Shown here: one piece after another, positions 1 to 6,008 of the stretch
How positions within the stretch are numbered: position 1 is the first letter of the stretch
How the letters are laid out: every line of letters starts with the position of its first letter
Source: DASQPJ01 sp036268355
GTDB lineage: Bacteria > Actinomycetota > Actinomycetes > Sporichthyales > Sporichthyaceae
NCBI GenBank assembly: GCA_036268355.1
Contig: DATAUG010000109.1
Location: 1-9,375, forward strand
DNA length: 9,375 nt
Reading direction: 5' to 3'
Program-made: the position numbers and the translations under genes
Notes under the pieces: model-generated
Seen by the model: only the letters and a program-made list of their open reading frames with translations
The model's database searches: none
Told to the model about the DNA's origin: nothing

Positions 1-17
1 CCGAACTCGGCAGCTAA
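1..17 (+). CDS. 3' end of an off-window gene, apparent paralogue of the LysM/lysozyme gene
   Basis: Only the last four whole codons and the stop are in the window (two bases, then E-L-G-S and TAA at 15-17). They are called coding because this stretch and the 87 bases after it are identical to the end of the LysM/lysozyme gene at 3128-4141 and its downstream flank. Inference: a second copy of that gene, or at least of its C-terminus, lies just left of the window. How far the identity extends upstream cannot be seen. It may instead be a truncated copy or an assembly overlap. Confidence 0.45.
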
Positions 18-104
18 CCCTCTCGGAACCCGGCAGCTAACGCCGCCCCGGCGGGCCGTGACCCCGTCCGCCACCCCCCGAGACACCCGTCCCACCGGGG
101 ACAG
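1..104 (+). repeat. 104-bp perfect direct repeat, copy 1 (partner 4125-4228)
   Basis: Bases 1-104 match 4125-4228 at every position, offset 4124. The repeat covers the last codons of the LysM/lysozyme-type gene, the stop and about 87 bp of 3' flank, ending just after a GTCCC/GGGAC hairpin. Left of position 1 it may continue. Identity across non-coding flank implies a recent duplication, a recombination event or an assembly overlap rather than protein-level conservation. Confidence 0.9.
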
Positions 105-130
105 CGCCACCCCGAGAACAGCGCCACCCC
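101..130 (+). repeat. Short tandem repeat at the end of the 104-bp repeat
   Basis: The 13-mer acagcgccacccc occurs at 101-113 and again at 118-130 (period 17). Its first bases are the last bases of the 104-bp repeat, so it sits exactly at the point where the two long copies diverge. It could be a scar of the duplication junction. Confidence 0.6.
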
Positions 131-268
131 CGCGACCGTGACACCCCCCGGCCGCCACACCACAAGCCTCTAATGCAAGTCCACCCGCTGAGGGTGAACC
201 TGGCTGAGCTAGGCGAGCTCGAAAAACGGTTGACCCACCAAGCCCGCACGGGATCGGGTCGCCTACGC

Positions 269-297
269 CACCGAGGACTAGGTCCTCGATCTCGGTG
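269..297. terminator. Strong inverted repeat between convergent genes, possible bidirectional terminator
   Basis: CACCGAG at 269-275 is fully complementary to CTCGGTG at 291-297. An overlapping, competing pair CGAGGAC (272-278) and GTCCTCG (282-288) encloses a three-base loop. The element lies between the gene ending at 17 (+) and the one ending at 393 (-), where a bidirectional terminator is expected. There is no T-tract on either side, so intrinsic termination is a guess from position and symmetry. Confidence 0.35.
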
Positions 298-392
298 TTC
301 ATGGCGAGAGCGCTTTCGTCCCCGCGCGGGCATGGCTCGCGGCTAGTCTTTCTTGCTTCCCAGACCTTGGGCATATCTCCTGAGTTGGTGCA

Positions 393-2516
393 CTAGGACT
401 TGACGGTCGCCGTCGTGGACACTGAGGTGTACCACGTGTCGCCCGAGAAGGTCACGGTAAAAGTGGTGTTCGCCCTGACCGCATAGACGACGGTGAGCTG
501 GTCCTTGGAATTGATAGTGGAACTCTTGATCACCTTCTTCGCACCGCCCTTGGGCTGCGCGTAGATGACCAGCGTCCGGTTGGCGTGCGGCGCCTCCAGG
601 GTGGCGGTCACCGTCACGTTCTTGCCAGGCTTGACCGACTTGGCCGAGACCGCCAGCTTGAGGGTCGGCTTCGCGGCGGTGACCTTCACCGTGACCGAGT
701 GCGTAGCCGGCAGGTATGCGCCGCTGGTGTAGCTCGCGTCGTAGACGTAGGTGCCGGTGGCCGGCGGGACGTTCGTGACCATGAAGGTGCCCCCGGCCGC
801 GGTCTTGGCGGTCAGGGTGGCTGAGTCGGCCGTGCTGCCGGACAGATGGCGGGTGATCTTCACCGTGTCCCCGGCCGCCGCGACGGCGCCGTTGAGGGTG
901 AGCTTGCCCTTCAGGGTCACCTTGGTCCCGGCCTTGTAGCTGGCCGCGGTCGAGGTCAGGGTCACCGCGCTCGGCTTGAGGGTCTTCAGGACCACGATCG
1001 ACTCGGCCGGGAGGGTGATACCGCCAGCGATCGCGCTTGCGGTGGTCGTCCCCGACACGATCTTCGTCTTCGCCGCGTTCTGGTTGCCGGCGCTGTAGGT
1101 CTCCTTCGTCAGATTCCCGGTCAGCGAGGTGCCGACCGTGAAGGGCTCCGCGGTCGAGGTGTTGGTGTTGATGAGGGCCACCGCGGTCTGCCCGTTCGGC
1201 AGCACCGACTGGAACGCGATCACGTCGGCCGGGTCGGCCGGGTCGACGGTCGTCAGCGATGAGAGCCGCGCGTTCGGCTGGGCCAGCTGGGAGGCGAGAA
1301 GGTAACCCGTGTACGGCGACAGCGGCTGCGGCGTGCCGGTCTTCGGGTTAGTGAACATCGCCTCGTCGGGCTTGCAGTCGGCAGCGGTGTAGTTGATGTT
1401 GGAGTTCGTGTTCAACGGCCACCAATCGACGGTCTCCGCTCCACTCGCCAGCCACTCGAGCGCGTCGCCCGCCGCGAACAGCGCGCCTGCAGGCGTGCAG
1501 GGAACGTTCGTGTCCTGGTAGCTCACGCCGGTCTCGCCGACGATGACCTTCGCGCTCGCGTCGCCGTCGGCGCTCAGCGTGTCCTTGATCTCGGCGTCCT
1601 CGGAGGGAATCGTCTCGACCGACTGGATCACGTCCTGGGCCGTCGGGTTGCCGCCCACGCCCGTGTCGCCGACAAATCCGAAGTCGTACCAGTGCTCGTC
1701 CACGGCACCGATGTACTTGGCGTCGTCGCCGATCACGGTGTTGTTCCATTCGGTGTTGTCAGCAACGCTCGCGCCGACCACCGTCCCGTCATTCGCGTAG
1801 GGCACGACGAGCTGAGCGTTTGCGTTCACGGCCTTCATGGCCTTCATGAAGGTCGCGGCGTTCTTGGCGTAGGAGGTCGCCAGTTCCGTCATGCCGGCGT
1901 CAGGGTTTGCCGGGTCGATCGGGCAGTCGGCGGCGACGTTCGGCTGGAAGCCGGCAATATAGTCGTTGGGTTCCCAGCACCCGTAGTTCTCGTTACCGAT
2001 CTCATAGTCGGCGACGGCCTGGCCGGACGTGGTCGTCGCCTGCTTCACCCACTGCGCGGCCCAGGCGGCCGTGCCAGTGCCGTAGTTGACCGTCACCATG
2101 CTCTGCGCGCCGATCGCCCGCGCCTCCTGCGACAGCGTGGAGAACTTGAGCGCGTCCACGTTATGCGTGGCGCACTTGGCGCTGTAGTCCGCCGCCGACA
2201 TCGTTTTGCAATTGCTGATGTCGGTGTCGTTCTCATAGTTGTACTCGTCGGCGGTCGTCCCGCCGCCATAGTGGATCTGGGTGACGCCGGCTGCCTTGAG
2301 CTGTGCCCGCAGGGCTGTCAGCGTCGCGGGATTGGTCCACGGTGCGACGTCGATGCCAAGCGGTCCCGCGGAGAGCTTTACCCCTGCGACCACGTTCGGT
2401 CTAGCGGTGGCCGCGCCGGCCGGGCCCGGCCACGCCGCTCCCGCCAAAACCGCGAGGGCGACGCTAACGCCCCCGCACACCGCTTGCTTCCGGCTCCGTC
2501 GAGACAGTTTTGTCAC
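393..2516 (-). CDS. Secreted clan GH-A glycoside hydrolase with two Ig-like domains (arabinofuranosidase-like)
   Basis: A 707-residue protein. GTG start at 2514-2516 with GGGGA five bases upstream. Signal peptide at about 1-36 (basic N-terminus, hydrophobic core, AGA-A). The catalytic TIM barrel spans about 45-400: YEIGNENYG at 171-179 places Asn175-Glu176 as the clan GH-A acid/base pair, DEHWYD at 273-278 is the usual substrate-site segment, and VGETG at 326-330 gives Glu328 as nucleophile. A beta-sandwich follows (about 415-511). Two Ig-like domains (about 514-613 and 616-707) probably act as spacers or surface-binding modules. Related actinobacterial proteins are annotated alpha-L-arabinofuranosidase or cellulose-binding protein (recalled). 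Exact GH family and substrate are not decidable here. It acts outside the cell. Transcribed alone; its upstream region is shared with the divergent LysM gene. GH51, GH39 and GH79 are alternatives. Confidence 0.85.
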   Translation of the reverse strand: MTKLSRRSRKQAVCGGVSVALAVLAGAAWPGPAGAATARPNVVAGVKLSAGPLGIDVAPWTNPATLTALRAQLKAAGVTQIHYGGGTTADEYNYENDTDISNCKTMSAADYSAKCATHNVDALKFSTLSQEARAIGAQSMVTVNYGTGTAAWAAQWVKQATTTSGQAVADYEIGNENYGCWEPNDYIAGFQPNVAADCPIDPANPDAGMTELATSYAKNAATFMKAMKAVNANAQLVVPYANDGTVVGASVADNTEWNNTVIGDDAKYIGAVDEHWYDFGFVGDTGVGGNPTAQDVIQSVETIPSEDAEIKDTLSADGDASAKVIVGETGVSYQDTNVPCTPAGALFAAGDALEWLASGAETVDWWPLNTNSNINYTAADCKPDEAMFTNPKTGTPQPLSPYTGYLLASQLAQPNARLSSLTTVDPADPADVIAFQSVLPNGQTAVALINTNTSTAEPFTVGTSLTGNLTKETYSAGNQNAAKTKIVSGTTTASAIAGGITLPAESIVVLKTLKPSAVTLTSTAASYKAGTKVTLKGKLTLNGAVAAAGDTVKITRHLSGSTADSATLTAKTAAGGTFMVTNVPPATGTYVYDASYTSGAYLPATHSVTVKVTAAKPTLKLAVSAKSVKPGKNVTVTATLEAPHANRTLVIYAQPKGGAKKVIKSSTINSKDQLTVVYAVRANTTFTVTFSGDTWYTSVSTTATVKS

Positions 2517-2690
2517 AGTTATCCCCGCCGTTCATGGTTTACAAAGGCCAATACAAGCTAAATCGGCCGAATCATCTGCGCACGAGAAACGCCAAGATTG
2601 TGACCGAGAGCGTGATGCGAGCCAGGGCTCCCGCGTTCGTAGCAGGATGAGGCGGGCCGTCCAGCCGGTCTCACCGTGCGCACCGCACGA

Positions 2691-2698
2691 GAGCGCTC
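2691..2698. promoter_or_regulatory. GAGCGCTC palindrome, possible LacI-type operator core
   Basis: A perfect 8-bp palindrome 175 bp upstream of the glycosidase start. The AGCGCT core is characteristic of operators of LacI-family sugar repressors (ideal lac operator; CebR boxes of streptomycetes). The flanks here match neither full consensus, and 8-bp palindromes are expected by chance in GC-rich DNA, so this is only suggestive. Confidence 0.2.
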
Positions 2699-2963
2699 GC
2701 ACGCCGGGGCCGTCCCCGTCCTGGGCAGAGATTCGAGGCGATCTTGACCCGCGCCGGCTGACGCCCCGCGAACACCCCCATCACCGCGCAGGCCCGCCCG
2801 GCGACACCCGGGCGCCCGGCATCCGAGGCCGGGGCAGCGTGCTGACCAGCGCACATCCCGCCCGGCAGGCCCCTAGTCACCCACCGCCCGTACGGGCCAT
2901 ACCCGGCCGGCCCCCCGCGGGAGCCGACGCCGCGCAAACCCCTGCCGCGCCGGAACCGCCGCC

Positions 2964-3016
2964 CGAATCACCCGCCCGCAACCCCCATAGCCCAGACGGG
3001 CTATTTGGGTGATTTG
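2964..3016 (+). promoter_or_regulatory. Nested two-stem inverted repeat upstream of the LysM gene
   Basis: The outer arm CGAATCACCC (2964-2973) pairs with GGGTGATTTG (3007-3016), ten pairs with one G-U if transcribed. The inner arm ATAGCCC (2987-2993) pairs with GGGCTAT (2998-3004) around the loop AGAC. The element ends about 111 bases before the LysM GTG. It could be a leader RNA structure, a terminator for upstream transcripts or a protein-binding site. It lacks a following T-tract, and I cannot match it to a named RNA family. Confidence 0.5.
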
Positions 3017-3028
3017 CCCTCAAATGAG

Positions 3029-3113
3029 CCGAAAGTCCTGTCATGCTCCTCGATGAGCAAGAACGCCAGGCCCGGCGAGAGGCCAGTTGCCGAGTAGCCG
3101 GGCACAGATTCGG
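3029..3113 (+). ncRNA. Possible three-stem structured 5' leader of the LysM gene
   Basis: Three helices can form in an ordered multibranch layout. The closing stem is CCGAA (3029-3033) with TTCGG (3109-3113). Inside it are TGCTC (3044-3048) with GAGCA (3055-3059), and GCCCGGC (3070-3076) with GCCGGGC (3097-3103). The ribosome-binding site (AAGGCAGG, 3117-3124) starts three bases after the closing stem. Actinobacterial cell-wall hydrolase genes are often controlled by c-di-AMP (ydaO-type) riboswitches, but I do not see that motif's conserved blocks here. A cis-regulatory RNA is inferred from pairing and position only. Confidence 0.3.
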
Positions 3114-3127
3114 ATTAAGGCAGGTTC

Positions 3128-4141
3128 GTGAGCCAAGGAGCACAACCCAGCGGGACCCAGAAGGCCAAGGGGCGCCACCGGCGGCCCTCCGCAGTACGGA
3201 AGGCGGCGCTGGCCGCCCCGGTCGTCATGGCCTCCGGCGCCATGGCGGTCGCCCCCGCGTTCATGACCGCGCCGCAGGCGCACCTCGCGCTGGCCCAGGC
3301 CACCACGCACGCCGCCACCGCCCGCCTCGACGCCGTCGTGACGCCCGCCGCGCCCGCGGCGGCCGCCGCGACCGCCGCGACCGCCCCGGGCAGCTACGCG
3401 GTGCAGGCCGGCAACACGCTCTACGGGATCGCGCTGAGCTACTACGGCAACGGCTACGACTGGCCCACGGTGTACCAGGCCAACCAGACCCAGATCAGCA
3501 ACCCGAACCTGATCTACGCCGGCCAGGTCCTGACCATCCCCCAGACCGCCGCGGCCCCGGCCACGCCCGCCCCGGCGGCGACCACGACCTCCACACCGGC
3601 CCCGGCCACCCCGGCCCCGACCACGGCCACCACCCCGGCCCCGACCACGGCCACCACGCCGGCCCCGGCCACGGCCACCACCACGACCACCTCCACCACC
3701 GGCGGGAGCGCGGCCGTCCAGACAGACATCGCCGACGGCGACTACCTGCTCGCCATCGGCCAGTACCTGGTCGACAACGGCTACTCCGCGGCCGCGGCCG
3801 CGGGCGTCGCCTCCTGCATCGACGGCGAGTCCGGCGGCAACCCCGAGTCCCAAGGCGACGGCGGCGGCGGCCTGATCGGCTGGACGCCACTCGGCTCCGC
3901 CACCCCCGACACCGACATCATCACCGGCAACCCCGCCACCGACCTGCTCACCCAGCTGGCCGACATCCTCTACTACAACACCAACGAGATCGGCCAGACC
4001 CAGGTCGACGAGCTCAACAGCCAGACCGACCCCGTCGCGGCAGCCGACTTCTACTCGCAGAACTTCGAGAGGCCAGCCGTCACCGACTCCGACGTCGTCC
4101 CCTCCGTCGCCGAGCAGATCTACTCCGAACTCGGCAGCTAA
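3128..4141 (+). CDS. Secreted LysM and phage-tail-lysozyme-like peptidoglycan hydrolase
   Basis: A 337-residue protein starting at GTG 3128, with AAGG seven bases upstream. Signal peptide at about 1-56, with a basic stretch at 12-25 and a hydrophobic segment at 27-45. One LysM domain (about 88-138: YAVQAGNTLYGIA followed by NPNLIYAGQVLTIP) binds peptidoglycan glycan chains. A Thr/Pro/Ala linker (139-190) contains three TPAPTTAT-type repeats. The C-terminal domain (about 200-337) resembles phage tail lysozyme domains: Glu234 in CIDGESGG is the likely catalytic acid, GGGLIGWTP at 246-254 corresponds to the G-x-x-Q/G-W segment, and the late FERPA motif is at 313-317. It probably cleaves peptidoglycan outside the cell in growth, germination or competition; which one is unknown. 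It is followed by the 104-bp repeat and has no operon partner. Confidence 0.85.
   Translation: MSQGAQPSGTQKAKGRHRRPSAVRKAALAAPVVMASGAMAVAPAFMTAPQAHLALAQATTHAATARLDAVVTPAAPAAAAATAATAPGSYAVQAGNTLYGIALSYYGNGYDWPTVYQANQTQISNPNLIYAGQVLTIPQTAAAPATPAPAATTTSTPAPATPAPTTATTPAPTTATTPAPATATTTTTSTTGGSAAVQTDIADGDYLLAIGQYLVDNGYSAAAAAGVASCIDGESGGNPESQGDGGGGLIGWTPLGSATPDTDIITGNPATDLLTQLADILYYNTNEIGQTQVDELNSQTDPVAAADFYSQNFERPAVTDSDVVPSVAEQIYSELGS
3608..3679 (+). repeat. Three 24-bp in-frame repeats in the LysM linker
   Basis: Three consecutive units encode TPAPTTAT, TPAPTTAT and TPAPATAT (residues 161-184). They form a flexible, probably extended or O-glycosylated spacer between the LysM and lysozyme-like domains. 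The copy number may vary between strains. Confidence 0.8.
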
Positions 4142-4228
4142 CCCTCTCGGAACCCGGCAGCTAACGCCGCCCCGGCGGGCCGTGACCCCGTCCGCCACCC
4201 CCCGAGACACCCGTCCCACCGGGGACAG
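4125..4228 (+). repeat. 104-bp perfect direct repeat, copy 2 (partner 1-104)
   Basis: Identical to the first 104 bases of the window. It covers the final codons and stop of the LysM/lysozyme gene and 87 bp downstream. The copies diverge abruptly after ggggacag. Within the repeat the stop-codon region is itself imperfectly duplicated (gaactcggcagctaac, then gaacccggcagctaac). Confidence 0.9.
4213..4226 (+). terminator. Hairpin downstream of the LysM gene, possible terminator
   Basis: GTCCC (4213-4217) pairs with GGGAC (4222-4226) around the loop ACCG, 72 bases after the LysM stop. The same hairpin is at 89-102 in copy 1, and the 104-bp repeat ends two bases beyond it. There is no T-tract, so termination is inferred from position only. 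Confidence 0.3.
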
Positions 4229-4638
4229 TTACGATCCCCGGAGCCCGCATCGCCCCCTGACGCGCACGCTCAGGCTGACGCCCGGGCCGCCGAGGCGATG
4301 CCCGGCGACATCCACCCGCCTGGTCCCGCTCCCGCCGAGCGCCCCGGCAAGGTTGGCACGAACTCCTCGATTTCCTCCAGCGTCGCTGATGGCGTCACCT
4401 TCCCACCCGTTCGAGCAGGTGGTCGCCGACTCGCTACTGGCTAGCGGGAATGCCGTTTGTAGGGCCAGCACCACACGATGACTGGCGCTGGCTGCGATGT
4501 GTGATCCTGCGGTCCGCGCAATTCTTGTTCTCAGGGGCTCTGGTCGGCCGGAATGACGCGAGCCGGCCAGAGCGATCCAGATCGTCCCTGACGTGTAGTG
4601 CCCCATGATCGCAAGGAAGAGAAAATGGGAGACTAGCG
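4229..4638. other. Intergenic region upstream of the HtrA-like protease
   Basis: No credible gene. A 125-codon minus frame (4229-4606) and a short plus frame (4389-4481) lack homology that I recognise and good start signals. The distal part (4380-4638) is less GC-biased and should contain the protease promoter; I cannot pick out a firm -35/-10 pair. The inverted repeat at 4537-4573 is listed separately. Confidence 0.5.
4537..4573. promoter_or_regulatory. Inverted repeat about 65 bp upstream of the protease gene
   Basis: GCTCTGG plus CCGG (4537-4543, 4548-4551) is complementary to CCGGCCAGAGC (4563-4573), with a four-base bulge (4544-4547) and an 11-base loop. It ends 65 bp before the protease ATG. 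It may be an operator or a 5'-leader hairpin of the protease gene. A terminator role is less likely because no T-tract follows. Confidence 0.35.
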
Positions 4639-5994
4639 ATGACCAGCGTTCCCGGCCCCTATGGCGAGGACTCCAACGGCGACGGCACTAATGAGGGCGG
4701 CTCAGGGCCGCCTCGCAGGCCGCGGCGGGCCACTCGCGTGCTGAGGTTCCTGGCGGTGGCGGTGGCGGTGGCCGGCGCCGGGGCCGGGATCGGAGTGACC
4801 CTGGCAGTGGAGCAGCCCGCCGCCACCACGACGACGACGTCCCTGCCCGGCGCCGGGCACTCTCCCGCCACGTCGCCGTCGGTCGGACGGACCACGGGGA
4901 AGGTCGACGCGCAGGATGTCGTGAACAAGGTCGAGCCGGGCCTGGTAGTCGTCAACACCACGCTGAAGTACAGCGACCAGGCCGCGGCCGGCACCGGCAT
5001 GGTGATCAACCCCGACGGGCTGGTGCTCACCAACAACCACGTCATCGAGAACTCCGCCAAGATCACCGCCACCGTGACCACGACCGGCAAGACCTACCCG
5101 GCGACCGTCATCGGCTACGACGAGACCGCCGACGTTGCCCTGATCCGCCTGCAAGGCGCCACCGGCCTGCGCACCATCCCGATCGGCAACTCCGCCGTGG
5201 CCAAGACCGGCGAGCAGGTGGTGGCGCTGGGCAACGCCGAGGGGACGGGCGCCATCGTCCCGGCCGGCGGACGGGTCACCGGGCTGGACAAGGCCGTCAT
5301 CGCCTCCGACGAGGCCACGGCGGACGATGCCGAAACCCTGAGCGACATGATCCAGATCAACGCCGGCATCGTCCCCGGCGACTCCGGCGGTCCGCTGAAC
5401 ACCTCCGCCGGGCAGGTCATCGGCATGGACACCGCCGGGAACAGCACCAGCACCGGCAAGCAGCCGCCGGAAGGGTTCGCGATCCCGATCGACACCGCGC
5501 TGTCGATCGCGGGGCAGGTCGCCGCCGGCCACGCCAGCTCGACGGTAACCGTCGGCTACCCGCCGTTCATCGGGATCTTCACTGGCTCCGGGACAAGCAC
5601 CGACCCGCAGATCCAGGCCCAGCAGCAGCAACAACAGAACGGCTTCGGCGACGGGACCGGCGGGCTTGGCGGCTATAACGGCTTCGGCCGGTCCGGCAGC
5701 AGCCCGGCCTGCTTCACCAGCGACACCAGCCTGACCGTCCCCACCACGATCGCTCGGGTCGGCGCCGGCACCCTGATCGACGGGACCATCTGCGGCGGCC
5801 CGGCTGCCACCGCCGGGATGACCGCCGGATCGGTCGTCACCGCGATCAACGGGCAAGCGGCCGGCTCCCCGGCCAGTCTGGCCAGCATCCTGGCCCGGTT
5901 CAAGCCGGGCGACACCATCTCGGTCACCTGGGTCAGCCCGGCCGGCCAGCCGACCACCAGCGCCGTGCACCTGACCGCCGGACCTCCGCACTAA
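4639..5994 (+). CDS. Membrane-anchored HtrA-like (S1C) serine protease with PDZ domain
   Basis: A 451-residue protein. ATG at 4639 with GGGAG seven bases upstream. Acidic/Gly-rich cytoplasmic N-terminus (1-32), one membrane segment (about 35-57), a Thr-rich linker, then a trypsin-like domain (about 88-300). The triad is visible: His134 in TNNHV, Asp165 in TADVALIR and Ser249 in PGDSGGPL. A C-terminal PDZ domain (about 307-448) is interrupted by a Gln-rich and Gly-rich insert at about 320-356. Cys358 and Cys385 could form a disulfide. HtrA/DegP relatives degrade or refold damaged proteins on the outer face of the membrane. Monocistronic in appearance, convergent with the LacI-type gene only 14 bp downstream. 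Regulation is unknown; an inverted repeat lies upstream. Assignment to S1C is firm, substrate is not. Confidence 0.92.
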   Translation: MTSVPGPYGEDSNGDGTNEGGSGPPRRPRRATRVLRFLAVAVAVAGAGAGIGVTLAVEQPAATTTTTSLPGAGHSPATSPSVGRTTGKVDAQDVVNKVEPGLVVVNTTLKYSDQAAAGTGMVINPDGLVLTNNHVIENSAKITATVTTTGKTYPATVIGYDETADVALIRLQGATGLRTIPIGNSAVAKTGEQVVALGNAEGTGAIVPAGGRVTGLDKAVIASDEATADDAETLSDMIQINAGIVPGDSGGPLNTSAGQVIGMDTAGNSTSTGKQPPEGFAIPIDTALSIAGQVAAGHASSTVTVGYPPFIGIFTGSGTSTDPQIQAQQQQQQNGFGDGTGGLGGYNGFGRSGSSPACFTSDTSLTVPTTIARVGAGTLIDGTICGGPAATAGMTAGSVVTAINGQAAGSPASLASILARFKPGDTISVTWVSPAGQPTTSAVHLTAGPPH

Positions 5995-6008
5995 GTCGGT
6001 TGGCGGTA

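Larger units (their letters stand above)
18..392. other. Intergenic region between convergent genes; no gene supported
   Basis: This stretch holds the flank part of the 104-bp repeat, a 17-bp-period tandem repeat and a strong hairpin at 269-297. Open frames exist on both strands (for example 37-333 on minus and a 50-residue GTG frame at 194-346 on plus). They are arginine-rich or low-complexity, have no convincing ribosome-binding site and resemble no family I recognise. It may contain decayed mobile DNA, but I see no terminal repeats or transposase motif. Confidence 0.6.
2517..3127. other. 611-bp divergent intergenic region
   Basis: It lies between the divergent GH-A glycosidase and LysM genes and should hold both promoters. 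The left part (2517-2600) is the most AT-rich and is the likely glycosidase promoter, though no clear -35/-10 pair stands out. The middle is rich in perfect palindromes: GTGCGCAC 2676-2683, GAGCGCTC 2691-2698, CCGGGCGCCCGG 2808-2819 and GCCCGTACGGGC 2886-2897, plus a CGGGG/CCCCG hairpin at 2705-2718. The right end carries the structured elements listed separately. Open frames here are proline/arginine-rich and not credible genes. Confidence 0.6.

Noticed and set aside
194..346. 50-residue plus-strand frame starting VNLAELGELEKRL
   Set aside because: The first residues look protein-like, but the rest is Arg-rich, the start lacks a spaced ribosome-binding site, and it runs through the strong hairpin. 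Possibly a decayed fragment, not supportable.
1692..2561. 289-codon plus-strand frame inside the glycosidase
   Set aside because: Antisense to a clear glycosidase catalytic domain; Arg/Gly/Val-rich shadow typical of high-GC DNA.
2281..3012. 243-codon plus-strand frame across the divergent intergenic region
   Set aside because: It overlaps the glycosidase signal peptide antisense, then continues as Pro/Arg/Ala-rich sequence with no domain and no ribosome-binding site.
2950..3127. c-di-AMP (ydaO-type) riboswitch before the LysM gene
   Set aside because: Expected from gene type, but the conserved blocks I know for that class are not present; the structures seen are described without a class name.
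3041..4219. 392-codon open frame on the minus strand
   Set aside because: It is antisense to the LysM gene and made almost entirely of Gly, Arg and Val from GC-rich third positions; the plus-strand protein has recognisable domains.
4389..4481. 30-residue plus-strand frame (MASPSHPFEQVV start)
   Set aside because: Short, without a convincing ribosome-binding site or recognisable family; it could be a gene remnant but nothing supports it.
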